DNA from: Myceligenerans pegani
Lineage (GTDB): Bacteria; Actinomycetota; Actinomycetes; Actinomycetales; Cellulomonadaceae
DNA length: 64,000 nucleotides
Reading direction: 5' to 3'
Assembly (NCBI RefSeq): GCF_014892515.1
Contig: NZ_JADBGR010000068.1
Coordinates: 83,353 to 147,352 of the forward strand
Made by a program: the position numbers and the translations under genes. The notes under the pieces are model-generated. The model had not been told where the DNA came from, searched no databases, and saw only the letters and a list, made by a program, of their open reading frames with translations. Below are positions 9,601 to 16,793 of this stretch, piece by piece (the first letter of the stretch is position 1; each line of letters begins with the position of its first letter).

Positions 9601-10310
9601 CGGCGCTCGGCGTCGACGTGCTCGGCGGCAAGGGCGCGGTGGCCGTGAACGGCCGGCAGGTGCTGTCCCTGGCCCGGACGCACGACGCCGCCGTGCACCT
9701 GCGCGGCGGCGTCAACAAGATCACGGTCACCGGCGCGGCACGCGGCCTCGTCCTCGACCGGATCACGGTGGCTCCCGGCGCGGGCCTGCTCGACGTCGTC
9801 GAGCACCAGGCGGAGGATGCCACGCTCGCCGGGTCGGTCGCGGTCGAGGAGCGTTCGCTGGCCGGCGGCGGGGCCGCCGTGGCGGGGATCGGCGGCGCGC
9901 CCGGCAACGGGAACACGCTCCGGTTCGACGTCACCGTGCCCGAGGACGGGACGTACGCGATGGTCGTCCGCTACTCCAACCCGGAGCAGTCGGAGGCGTC
10001 GCACTACAACCCGGACCCGCTCGCCCGCCGGGCGGACATCTCGGTCAACTCCGGGCCGGTCCAGCAGGTGCTGTTCCCGCACACGTTCCACGCGAACGCG
10101 TTCGCGGAGCTGACCATCGAGGTGGAGCTCGTGGCGGGCGAGAACACGGTGGTGTTCGCGTCGTCGGAGGCGCCGAACTTCGACGGCGAGACCTACGCGA
10201 GCGACACGTGGCCGGGCATCCTGCTGCGCTCGTCCCAGGCGCCGATCGTGGACACGATCCGGGTGTCCCCGCTGAGCCGGCCGGTCCCGCCGGCAGGCGG
10301 GCGCGGATAA
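6615..10310 (+). CDS. Secreted multimodular glycoside hydrolase, GH39/clan A-like, with carbohydrate-binding modules
   Basis: This 1231-residue exported enzyme begins with a Sec signal peptide (cleavage near ASADD, about residue 36). The order is a LamG-like beta-sandwich (about 45-260), a bacterial Ig-like domain (about 262-335), a TIM-barrel catalytic domain (about 340-690), then three CBM6/CBM35-like modules (about 770-920, 930-1050 and 1055-1225). Clan-A catalytic residues are visible: acid/base E463 in FNEPEGN and nucleophile E579 in ININEYAF. The family assignment (GH39-like) comes from motif memory and is uncertain. With GH127 and the ABC importer in the same operon, it probably cuts an arabinose-rich plant glycan outside the cell. 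The start at 6615 follows AAAAAGGG. Confidence 0.75.
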   Translation: MRTISHRSPRRTAAALAAALALAAGLTAGATAASADDTEETVPHLHYTMEGVGDGIVPDVSGNGLDGTLAGEASVIGTDDGGAALDLAGGPGGGHVSIPRGALEGATDLTVSARVRWDGQGGAWQRVFDLGSSTERYVFSTPSNGGGDLRTAVTTRGGGGEAQVTGYGPLRAGEWATLTTTLDTAAGRLTTYLNGVAVASAPTAVTAGELLDAGAERAGWIGRSFYPDPLLDGAITDFRIYRSALSADEVAALVGEVPTAVGPVDDTYELRTLVGAAPDLPQAVRAAFSDGYDRDVPVAWDEIDPERYAKPGTYTVQGRAAGATVTAEVTVTRGELRVDLGSDTGAFHGGASGTLYGLYGPGVPSDNLIEGMNLRTVSTKAQDGPQHPGADALEVVRPLADATDGDVYIYMTDIHRGFPYQWPGETPQEKIDTFIGKMAVQVDQVLSLPEEYQDNVVFVPFNEPEGNMFGTGEWSYDRTSWLNDPTDYFAAWDRAYRTITERMPDARIAGPNTSILYPQVKGFLEHAVEAGTVPQVITWHELSHPQKIRDSVAEYRSWEREVFAGTAYEGTELPININEYAFNYHTSVPGQMIQWVSAIEDAKVDADIAYWNIDGNLSDSAVEANRGNGQWWLLNAYGQMTGHTVEVTPPFPGENYTLQGVATLDEERAVARTILGGADGRAPVDLVNVPRDVFGDEVRAFVREIPWTGQLGDSAQPRHVAELTLPVSDDGTVSVEFDGETLPLLRESSAYEVVVTPAGAGTSSSAAPTLWEGSYEAEDAAHTGSGYSRNGPEGSPSDVGKFYTSGGFDVGGLRTGSDVVLDFEVDVPADGTYDLSVFANSLNTYDLVAEQGPTNVFVRVDGAAEQELHLPLGYKWVVWDHADTTVDLTAGTHTISLAARSLDGSRTTVGDAIVDRITLALPNPDAATSVYEAELANHDGRAIYDARAIERAADRAGRPGRHGSGGAGSVSGSGAVELGAGETATFWVYSAVDGEAALGVDVLGGKGAVAVNGRQVLSLARTHDAAVHLRGGVNKITVTGAARGLVLDRITVAPGAGLLDVVEHQAEDATLAGSVAVEERSLAGGGAAVAGIGGAPGNGNTLRFDVTVPEDGTYAMVVRYSNPEQSEASHYNPDPLARRADISVNSGPVQQVLFPHTFHANAFAELTIEVELVAGENTVVFASSEAPNFDGETYASDTWPGILLRSSQAPIVDTIRVSPLSRPVPPAGGRG

Positions 10311-10331
10311 GAATCGCTAAGGCTCCGCCCT

Positions 10332-10359
10332 GGGGCCGGGTGAATCCTCACCCGGCCCC
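10332..10359 (+). terminator. Terminator closing the glycan-uptake operon
   Basis: A perfect 12-bp GC-rich stem (10332-10343 with 10348-10359) and a 4-nt ATCC loop lie 22 bp after the stop of the secreted glycosidase. There is no long T tract, as is common in high-GC actinobacteria. The next gene is on the opposite strand, so a terminator is expected here. The rest of 10360-10477 shows nothing I can name. Confidence 0.75.
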
Positions 10360-10477
10360 CGGTCGGGCTGAGCCGGGTTCAGTAGGTTTTCGGATCCATT
10401 CAAGAGGGCTCGTGGGTCTGCGCGGCCCTGCTGAACAGCTCGCCAACAGCGCCGGCGGCACCTCAGGTGGCTGCGCC

Positions 10478-10900
10478 TCAGGCACTCAGGCGGAAGATGG
10501 GGAAGACGCGTCCCTCGGCCGTCTTCTCGTACTCGGCGAAGCCGCTCGAGAACGCCTTGAACCGTTCCCACATCGCGTCGCGCTCCTCGCCGGTCAGCTC
10601 GGAGACCTTGGCCGCCACGGTCTCGACGGGCTCGCCGGGGATCTCGATGTCGACCGGCTCGGCGGCCTCCTGGGCGCGGCGCAGGCCGTAGACCCACGCC
10701 GGGTGCTTGGGCGAGCCGCCCGCCGAGCCCACGACGTGCCACGCGCCGTCCTCCGGGATCGCCGCGAGCGGCGCGATGCGCTCGCCGCCCTCCTTCTTCG
10801 GCACGTGCACGAGCACGAGCGCCCTGCCGAAGCGGATCGGCTCGTTGACCTCGCCGCCGTTGGCACGGAAGGTGTCGATGATCTGCTGGTTGAAGTCCAT
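10478..10900 (-). CDS. Nitroreductase/deazaflavin (F420)-dependent oxidoreductase family protein
   Basis: This 140-residue protein resembles the DUF385 / deazaflavin-dependent nitroreductase family of actinobacteria. It shows MDFNQQIIDTFRANGGEVN, then an RALVLVHVPKKEGGERIAPL strand pair, the typical WHVVGSAGGSPKHPAWVYGL loop and a C-terminal helix with ERDAMWERFKAF. Such proteins bind cofactor F420 and reduce small electrophiles, quinones or nitro compounds in the cytoplasm. Start ATG at 10900 is chosen because the family begins this way; no clear ribosome site is seen. The gene is alone and convergent with the glycan operon. Substrate unknown. Confidence 0.8.
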   Translation of the reverse strand: MDFNQQIIDTFRANGGEVNEPIRFGRALVLVHVPKKEGGERIAPLAAIPEDGAWHVVGSAGGSPKHPAWVYGLRRAQEAAEPVDIEIPGEPVETVAAKVSELTGEERDAMWERFKAFSSGFAEYEKTAEGRVFPIFRLSA

Positions 10901-10953
10901 GCCCGGGCAACGCGGCACGCACCCTGCAACATTCCGACCGGAACATCGCGGTC

Positions 10954-10996
10954 GTGGCATCCGGGCCGTGGCATCCGAACCATGGCATCCCGGGCC
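10954..10996. repeat. Three tandem 14-bp imperfect repeats
   Basis: Units GTGGCATCCGGGCC (10954-10967), GTGGCATCCGAACC (10968-10981) and ATGGCATCCCGGGCC (10982-10996) follow each other in the divergent region between the nitroreductase and the epimerase gene. Each contains GGCATCC. They could be regulator sites or only a local slippage repeat. Confidence 0.7.
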
Positions 10997-11047
10997 GCGG
11001 TCGCGGGAGGAGCTGCCCCAGGGACCGGACGGTCTACGCTGCTGAGC

Positions 11048-12124
11048 ATGGACGTCGCCATCGCCGGAGGCCACGGGTTCATCGGGTCGGCGCTGATCGA
11101 GGACCTGGTCGACCGCGGACATCACGTGCGGCGACTCGTTCGCCGCGAATCCGTCGCCGGGCGCTCGCTGCCCGACGACGGCCCGGGCGCGGTCGCGGCC
11201 GACAGCTCGCACCCAGGCGCCGACCGTCCTCCGGACGGCGGCACAGGCGGCGCTCCCGCCCTCGGCGCCCCGGTCGACGCCGACGCGCGCGGCGCTGAGA
11301 CCGTCCCAGCCCGCGGCACCGTGCGCGACGTCGTCTGGGACCCGCGGACCGGCGACCTCGACCCCGCCGCGCTGGAAGGGACCGACGCCGTCGTGAACCT
11401 CGCCGGGGCCGGCGTCGGCGACCGGCGCTGGACCGCGGCGTACCGGGCGACGATCCGGGCGTCGCGCACGTCGACCAGCGGCCTGATCGCGCGCACGATC
11501 GCGGCGCTCGACTCCCGCCCCGCGCTGGTGCAGGCCTCCGCCGTCGGCTGCTACGGCGACCGTGGCGACGAGGCCCTCACCGAGCGGTCGGGCCCCGGGC
11601 ACGACTTCCTCGCCGGCGTGGTCCGCGACTGGGAGGCCGCCGCCACCCCCGCCGCCGACGCCGGCGCGCGCGTGGTGCTGCTGCGCAGCGGGATCGTGCT
11701 GGCCCCGCGCGGCGGCGCGCTCGGCCGGCTCCTCCCCCTTGTCCGCCTGGGTCTCGGCGGCCCGCTCGGCGGCGGCCGCCAGTGGTGGCCGTGGATCACG
11801 CTCCCGGACGAGCTCGCCGTCGTCCGCCGCGCGATCGGGGCCGACGACGGCGGCCCGGCGCTGAGCGGTCCCGTGAACGCCGTCGCGCCCGGACTCGTGA
11901 CGAACGCCGGCCTGACCCGCGCGCTCGCGGCCGCGCTGCACCGCCCCGCCGTCGTCCCCGCTCCGGCCTTCGCGCTCCGGGCCGCCCTGGGCGGCTTCGC
12001 CGACGAGCTGCTCGCGTCCCGCCGACTCATCCCGGCGGCCCTCCAGGCCGCGGGCTTCACGTGGCGCCACGCCACCCCGGAGGCGGCGGCCTCCTGGATC
12101 GCCTCGGAGTTCAGACGGTCCTGA
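11048..12124 (+). CDS. TIGR01777 family NAD(P)-dependent epimerase-like protein
   Basis: This 358-residue short-chain epimerase-like protein starts with the nucleotide-binding motif AIAGGHGFIGSALIEDL. It carries the family hallmarks AVVNLAGAGVGDRRWT, RTSTSGLIARTI, SAVGCYGDRGDEALTE, RLLPLVRLGLGGPLGGGRQWWPWI and the C-terminal domain ending in ELLASRRLIPAALQAAGFTWRH. The biochemical role of this family is not settled. An insertion of about 50 residues rich in Gly, Ala, Pro and Asp (about 38-90) separates the first beta-alpha unit from the core and looks disordered. The gene ends inside the PIN toxin gene: the two 3' ends overlap by 14 bp. Confidence 0.85.
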   Translation: MDVAIAGGHGFIGSALIEDLVDRGHHVRRLVRRESVAGRSLPDDGPGAVAADSSHPGADRPPDGGTGGAPALGAPVDADARGAETVPARGTVRDVVWDPRTGDLDPAALEGTDAVVNLAGAGVGDRRWTAAYRATIRASRTSTSGLIARTIAALDSRPALVQASAVGCYGDRGDEALTERSGPGHDFLAGVVRDWEAAATPAADAGARVVLLRSGIVLAPRGGALGRLLPLVRLGLGGPLGGGRQWWPWITLPDELAVVRRAIGADDGGPALSGPVNAVAPGLVTNAGLTRALAAALHRPAVVPAPAFALRAALGGFADELLASRRLIPAALQAAGFTWRHATPEAAASWIASEFRRS

Positions 12125-12482
12125 CGTCATACTTCGGGATATGCCGGTCCACGGTCATGAGGGCCACATCCTCGACCTGGGCCTGTGCGACAAGCATCCG
12201 GTCGAACGGATCCCTGTGGACCCATGGCAGGTCTCGTAACCGATCGGCATGCTCGGCGGCGAATTCCAGTTCCAAGAATCCCTGGTCGCGTAGCGCGGGC
12301 ACGATCTCGAACTCGAGTTCGAGCTTGCCGATCGACTGTTTGAGCGCGATCTCCGCGATGCTGATCGACGAGAAGGCAACCAGATCCGCCGGGTTCCCGA
12401 GAACTTCGCTGTGCCGTTCCGACAGGCGCTTGGGGTCGAGGAACCACCACAGCAGAATGTGTGTGTCCGCGAGTACTCTCAT
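12111..12482 (-). CDS. PIN-domain toxin of a type II toxin-antitoxin pair
   Basis: This 123-residue protein is a VapC-like ribonuclease. The acidic residues that hold the metal in PIN domains are present: D6 in LADTHILLWW, E44 in SIAEIALK, D94 in HRDPFDRMLVAQA and D112 in MTVDRHI. It presumably cleaves RNA and is held inactive by the antitoxin encoded just upstream. The toxin start overlaps the antitoxin stop as ATGA, so the two are co-translated. Its 3' end overlaps the convergent epimerase gene. Confidence 0.9.
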   Translation of the reverse strand: MRVLADTHILLWWFLDPKRLSERHSEVLGNPADLVAFSSISIAEIALKQSIGKLELEFEIVPALRDQGFLELEFAAEHADRLRDLPWVHRDPFDRMLVAQAQVEDVALMTVDRHIPKYDVRTV

Positions 12483-12757
12483 TCGCCGTACCAGTCGGCG
12501 AGCTCGGCATCGGTCATCTCGTCGAAGTCGTCCGCGATCCACCCCTTGCCCTCGAAGGCACCCGGCTTGCGCTCGGCCCGCTGCGGGGCGAGCGGCACGA
12601 CACGCGCGACCGGCTTGCCGTGCCGTGTCAGCACGGTTTCGGTGCCCTCCTCCGCCAGCGCGACGACGCGCGAGAGGTGGGTCTTGGCCTCGTAGATCGT
12701 CATGGCGCGCATGGGATCAGTCTGTCTGGTCTGGTCTGGTCTGGTCAACAGTTCCAT
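12479..12757 (-). CDS. Phd/YefM-type antitoxin with repeat-coded N-terminus
   Basis: The core (MTIYEAKTHLSRVVALAEEG...VTRHGKPVARVVPL-like pattern) is a Phd/YefM antitoxin, which binds its own promoter and masks the PIN toxin. The C-terminal part, GWIADDFDEMTDAELADWYGE, is acidic, as expected for the toxin-binding arm. The only start with a ribosome site is ATG 12757 (AGGAGGAG at 12763-12770 on the coding strand complement, 5-nt spacing). This gives 92 residues, and residues 5-14 are encoded by a pentanucleotide repeat. Internal ATGs at 12712 and 12703 match the usual family start but have no ribosome site. A change of one repeat unit would shift the frame. Confidence 0.8.
   Translation of the reverse strand: MELLTRPDQTRQTDPMRAMTIYEAKTHLSRVVALAEEGTETVLTRHGKPVARVVPLAPQRAERKPGAFEGKGWIADDFDEMTDAELADWYGE
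12725..12746. repeat. Pentanucleotide repeat (TCTGG)4.4 inside the antitoxin gene
   Basis: Four full TCTGG units plus TC form a perfect simple-sequence repeat; read on the coding strand it is ACCAG/CCAGA. It lies between the ribosome-site-supported start at 12757 and the conserved antitoxin core. Since 5 is not a multiple of 3, gain or loss of one unit would put the start out of frame with the core. Confidence 0.85.
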
Positions 12758-12962
12758 GCAGGCTCCTCCTCGGATCGAGATCCGCGAACGGACGGATCAC
12801 TGCCCGATCCCACTCCGGCAACCGCACGACGCGCCACTCCACGCTCGTCCGAGCCGCTCTGCGCTTGACATGGAGCACTCTCCTGCTCTTGGTGGGCCGC
12901 GGAGCCGGCTCGACCGGTGGACGCGCGTCGTCGGTCGCGCCGCGGAATGCGAGGATCTCGCC

Positions 12963-13424
12963 ATGCACATCGCCGCCGACTCCCCCGCGAGCGCCGACGT
13001 CCGGGCCCTGCTGGACGAGCATCTCTCGGACATGCACGCGACGTCGCCGCCCGAGAGCGTGCACGCGCTCGACCACTCCGCGCTGCTCGCGCCGTCCATC
13101 ACCTTCTGGACGGCGCGGGACGAGACGACGGGGGCGCTGCTGGGCTGCGTCGCGCTGAGCGAGCTCACCCCCGCGCACGGCGAGGTCAAGTCCATGCGGA
13201 CGGCGCCCCCGGCCCGCGGCCGTGGTGTCGGGGCCGCGCTGGTGCGGCACGTCCTGGCCGAGGCCCGGTCGCGCGGCTACGCCCGGCTGAGCCTGGAGAC
13301 CGGGACCCAGGACTTCTTCGCGCCCGCGCGGCGCCTCTACGCGCGGCACGGCTTCACGGAGTGCGGCCCCTTCGCGGGCTACGGTCCGGACCCGCACAGC
13401 ACCTTCATGACGCTGGTGCTCTGA
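12963..13424 (+). CDS. GNAT family N-acetyltransferase
   Basis: This 153-residue acetyltransferase has the acetyl-CoA loop RTAPPARGRGVGAALVRHVLAEARSRGYARLSLETG and the C-terminal motif FAPARRLYARHGFTECGPFAGY. It transfers an acetyl group from acetyl-CoA to an unknown small amine or protein. I chose ATG 12963; the longer frame upstream has no family similarity. The 205 bp before it (12758-12962) hold the antitoxin promoter and no gene I can see. Confidence 0.85.
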   Translation: MHIAADSPASADVRALLDEHLSDMHATSPPESVHALDHSALLAPSITFWTARDETTGALLGCVALSELTPAHGEVKSMRTAPPARGRGVGAALVRHVLAEARSRGYARLSLETGTQDFFAPARRLYARHGFTECGPFAGYGPDPHSTFMTLVL

Positions 13425-13519
13425 CCCCGACCTTCCGTTCGTATCTGGAATCGTATATGTTCCTGGGGTAGGCGACGATCCGCGAGCCGACACCGGAGTC
13501 GAGCGAGAAGGACAACCCC

Positions 13520-15463
13520 ATGCAGTTCCACCACCACGGATACGTGACGTCCGACCCGCGGATCCAGCCCGCGGCCGGCACCGGCGCCGACCGGCCGGAC
13601 GACCTGCCCGACGAGGTCGACGTCCTCGTCGTGGGCAGCGGCCCGGCCGGCATGATCGCCGCGGCGCAGCTCGCGCAGTTCCCCGAGATCACCACCCGGA
13701 TCGTGGAGCGGCGCGGGAGCCGCCTCGAGATGGGCCAGGCCGACGGCATCCAGGCGCGCAGCGTCGAGACCTTCCAGGCGTTCGGCTTCGCCGAGCGGAT
13801 CACCGCCGAGGCGTACCGCATCACCGAGATGGCGTTCTGGAAGCCGGATCCCGTCCGCCCGGAGAACATCGTGCGCACCGCCCGCGTGCCCGACGACCCG
13901 CACGGCATCACGGAGTTCCCCCACCTCATCGTGAACCAGGCGCGCGTCCTGGACTACTTCGCCGAGGTCGCGGCCCGCGCCCCCGCCCGCGTCGCGCCCG
14001 ATTTCGGCTGGGAATTCGTGGACCTCGCGGTGGCCGACGACGCCGCCCCGCCCACGACCGCCGTCGGCCCCGGCCACCCCGTGACCGTCCGGCTCCGCCG
14101 CACCGCCGGTCCCGACGCCGGCACGGAGCGCACCGTCCGCGCGACGTTCGTCCTCGGGGCCGACGGCGCCCGCAGCGCGGTCCGGGAGTCGATCGGGCGC
14201 GAACTCACCGGCGACCAGGCCAACCACGCGTGGGGCGTGATCGACGTCCTCGCGGTGACCGACTTCCCCGACGTGCGCACCAAGTGCGCCATCCAGTCGC
14301 ACGACGGCGGCAGCATCCTGCTCATCCCCCGCGAGGGCGGGTTCCTGTGCCGGTGGTACGTCGATCTCGGCGAGGTGTCCGACGACGACGCCCACGCCGT
14401 GCGATCCACCCCCGTCGCCGAGATCGTGGAGCACGCGAACCGCATCCTGCACCCCTACACGCTCGACGTGAAGGACGTGCCCTGGCACAGCGTCTACGAG
14501 GTGGGCCACCGCCTCACGGACAAGTTCGACGACGTGCCCGCCGAGCTCACCGGCACCCGTACGCCGCGCGTGTTCATCGCGGGCGACGCCTGCCACACCC
14601 ACAGCGCGAAGGCCGGGCAGGGCATGAACGTGTCGATGCAGGACGGCTGGAACATCGCGTGGAAGCTCGGGCACGTGCTGACCGGGCGGGCGCCCGCCTC
14701 CCTGCTCGACACCTACTCGGCCGAGCGGCAGGTGGTGGCGCGCAACCTCATCGAGTTCGACCGCGAGTGGTCCACCCTCATGGCGACGAGGCCCGAGGAC
14801 CTGCCCGATCCGTCGGTCCTCGAGGACTTCTACGTGCAGACCACGGAGTTCCTCTTCGGGTTCCGCACCGAGTACGGCGAGTCGATGATCGTGGGGCCGG
14901 CCACGCACCAGGGCCTGGCCAAGGGCTTCCCGCTCGGGAAGCGGTTCAAGTCCGCGCCCGTGACCCGGGTCGCCGACGGCAACCCCGTGCACCTGGGACA
15001 CCACGCCCGCGCCGACGGCAGGTGGCGGATCTACGCGTTCGCGGACGACGGCACGGCCGGCGCCGGCGGAACGAGCGCCCCGGGGCTCGAGCGCTGGGCG
15101 CGGTGGCTGGCGACGTCGCCGGAGTCCCCCGTCGTGCGGTACACGCCCGAGGGCGCGGACCCGGACGCGGTGATCGAGGCCAAGGTGATCTACCAGCGCG
15201 ACCACACCCGGGTGGAGGTGGGCGACGTGCCCGGCGCGTTCCTGCCGCGCGTGGGGCCGTTCGGGCTCGTCGACCACGAGAAGGCGTACGCCGCCGACCC
15301 GGCCGACGACATCTTCACCGCACGCGGCATCGACCGCGCCGGTGCCGTCGTCGTGGTCCGGCCCGATCAGTACGTCGCGGCGGTCCTCCCGCTCGACGCG
15401 ACGGCGGACCTGGCCGGGTTCTTCGACCGCGTCCTGCTGCCGCCGGCCCCGGTCACGTCGTGA
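13520..15463 (+). CDS. FAD-dependent aromatic hydroxylase (phenol 2-monooxygenase / 3-hydroxybenzoate 4-monooxygenase type)
   Basis: This 647-residue flavoprotein has the FAD motif GSGPAG at residues 39-44, the DG motif in FVLGADGARSAVRES and the GD motif in VFIAGDACHTHSAKAGQGMNVSMQDGWNIAWKL. A C-terminal thioredoxin-like domain (about 470-640) is typical of phenol hydroxylases. It would hydroxylate a phenolic ring using NAD(P)H and O2 in the cytoplasm. The overall pattern is closest, from memory, to 3-hydroxybenzoate 4-monooxygenase. No ring-cleavage genes are nearby, so the substrate is open. GAGAAGG lies just upstream. The leader (13425-13519) is less GC-rich and has GGAA-N9-TTCC near 13449-13465, a possible regulator site. 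Confidence 0.85.
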   Translation: MQFHHHGYVTSDPRIQPAAGTGADRPDDLPDEVDVLVVGSGPAGMIAAAQLAQFPEITTRIVERRGSRLEMGQADGIQARSVETFQAFGFAERITAEAYRITEMAFWKPDPVRPENIVRTARVPDDPHGITEFPHLIVNQARVLDYFAEVAARAPARVAPDFGWEFVDLAVADDAAPPTTAVGPGHPVTVRLRRTAGPDAGTERTVRATFVLGADGARSAVRESIGRELTGDQANHAWGVIDVLAVTDFPDVRTKCAIQSHDGGSILLIPREGGFLCRWYVDLGEVSDDDAHAVRSTPVAEIVEHANRILHPYTLDVKDVPWHSVYEVGHRLTDKFDDVPAELTGTRTPRVFIAGDACHTHSAKAGQGMNVSMQDGWNIAWKLGHVLTGRAPASLLDTYSAERQVVARNLIEFDREWSTLMATRPEDLPDPSVLEDFYVQTTEFLFGFRTEYGESMIVGPATHQGLAKGFPLGKRFKSAPVTRVADGNPVHLGHHARADGRWRIYAFADDGTAGAGGTSAPGLERWARWLATSPESPVVRYTPEGADPDAVIEAKVIYQRDHTRVEVGDVPGAFLPRVGPFGLVDHEKAYAADPADDIFTARGIDRAGAVVVVRPDQYVAAVLPLDATADLAGFFDRVLLPPAPVTS

Positions 15464-16001
15464 AGGCGGTCAGCCGCACCACCAGTTCGTCGCCGTCCTC
15501 CCTCAGGACGTCCACGTCGAGGTAGTGGGCGTCGCCGGCCTCCTGGGTCAGGTCGACCTGCACGCAGGCGATCGCCTCGACGCAGGGCTCGGCGGCGAGC
15601 TCGGGAGCGCCCGGGAGGTCCGCCAGCCAGGCGTCGAGAGCCTCGCGGGACGTGCGGATCTCGCCGCCGACGTACCAGTCCTGGAAGCCGCCGAGCTCGC
15701 AGGGCCCGCCCGTGGAGCCCTCGGGCAGCGCCTCCCGGCCCACCGCTGTCGCGATCTCCACGCAGTCCACGTGCTCCGGACGCCCGGCGTCGGCGAACCA
15801 CCAGCCGGCCAGGGCGAGCAGTGCCCCGTAGAGCACGATCACGACCGCGACGACGATGCCGGCGATCAGCAGCCACAGGTGCCAGCCCCGCAGCCTCCTG
15901 GACGACGAGGTCTCACCGGGCGTCTCGGCGGCGGGCGTCGCGGACTCGGGGGTCGCGCTCTCGGTCGGCACGGTCGTCCTCCCTGGCTCGTCGGCGGGCA
16001 T
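15453..16001 (-). CDS. Membrane-anchored hypothetical protein
   Basis: I do not recognise a family. This 182-residue protein has a cytoplasmic Thr/Ser/Pro/Glu-rich tail (about 1-35), one membrane helix (WHLWLLIAGIVVAVVIVLYGALLALAGWWF, about 40-70) and an extracytoplasmic domain with four cysteines (in HVDCVE, GPCELG, EPCVEA and IACVQV) that could form two disulfides. The last strands (HYLDVDVLREDGDELVVRLTAF) look like a compact beta fold. Its 3' end overlaps the convergent hydroxylase gene by 11 bp. Confidence 0.7.
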   Translation of the reverse strand: MPADEPGRTTVPTESATPESATPAAETPGETSSSRRLRGWHLWLLIAGIVVAVVIVLYGALLALAGWWFADAGRPEHVDCVEIATAVGREALPEGSTGGPCELGGFQDWYVGGEIRTSREALDAWLADLPGAPELAAEPCVEAIACVQVDLTQEAGDAHYLDVDVLREDGDELVVRLTAFTT

Positions 16002-16093
16002 GCGCGTGGGCGGGCCCCATCATGCCGCGCCGGACGCCCAGAAGCCAGAAATCACCCGAATCCCCCGGTCGGTCCCGGCCTGCCGCCGAGCGA

Positions 16094-16747
16094 TCACTCG
16101 TGCCGCGCCGCGGGGCGATCGGAGGGCTCCCGGGGGCGGCGGGCCGCCAGGGGGATCTCCCAGCGGTAGCGGAGGGAGAGCATCCGCAGCGCGAACACGA
16201 GGACCGCGATCCCCGGTCCGGTGCCCGCGTTCGTCCAGCCGAGCGACGCGGCGGCGCTCGTCAGGCCGGCGCCGAGCAGCGCCGCGATGGCGTACAGGCC
16301 GCGCGGGTGGAAGAGCTGCGGGTCCTCGTTGGCCACGACGTCGCGGATCACGCCGCCGCCGACGGCACTGATCATCCCGAGGATCGCGGCCGCCACGGGG
16401 TTGAGGCCTGCCTCCAGCGCGATGTGGGTGCCGCTGATGCAGAACAGCGCCATCCCGGCCGCGTCGAACGCGGTGAGGGCGTTGCGGTAGCGGTGCTCGC
16501 TGGCGGCGAACCGGTACACGAGCACGGTGGCGAGCACGGGCGGCAGGAGGTAGACGGGCGACGCGAACGCGTGCGGCACCCCCTGGCCGATGACGAGGTC
16601 GCGCAGGATCCCGCCGCCGAGGCCCACGCAGGTGCCGAGCATCAGCGAGCCGACGACGTCGAACCGCCGCCGGGCCGCCAGCAGCGAACCCGACATCGCG
16701 AAGAAGAAGACCCCCGCCAGGTCCATGGCGAGCTGTACCCAGGTCAC
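16094..16747 (-). CDS. TRIC/UPF0126-family membrane protein (YicG-like)
   Basis: This 217-residue protein has seven predicted membrane helices and the duplicated family motif: GTCVGLGGGILRDLVIG in the first half and GMISAVGGGVIRDVVANEDP in the second. Prokaryotic members include trimeric cation-channel homologues and a glycine transporter in E. coli. GTG 16747 is the likely start: GAGGAGAG lies just upstream and the first membrane helix begins at residue 7. A longer frame exists upstream but reads through a 9-bp repeat. Confidence 0.85.
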   Translation of the reverse strand: MTWVQLAMDLAGVFFFAMSGSLLAARRRFDVVGSLMLGTCVGLGGGILRDLVIGQGVPHAFASPVYLLPPVLATVLVYRFAASEHRYRNALTAFDAAGMALFCISGTHIALEAGLNPVAAAILGMISAVGGGVIRDVVANEDPQLFHPRGLYAIAALLGAGLTSAAASLGWTNAGTGPGIAVLVFALRMLSLRYRWEIPLAARRPREPSDRPAARHE

Positions 16748-16757
16748 CGCCGCTCTC

Positions 16758-16793
16758 CTCTCGGCCCTCTCGGCCCTCTCAACCCTCTCAGCA
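16758..16793. repeat. Four tandem 9-bp repeats CTCTCGGCC
   Basis: Two exact units and two degenerate ones (CTCTCAACC, CTCTCAGCA) lie immediately upstream of, and partly within, the ribosome site of the TRIC-like gene. On the sense strand they read as GAG-rich motifs, so copy number could affect translation initiation. Confidence 0.7.

Noticed and set aside
6513-10091. 1192-codon minus-strand frame opposite the secreted glycosidase
   Set aside because: Composed of Arg/Val/Ala/His with no motif; a shadow of the real gene.
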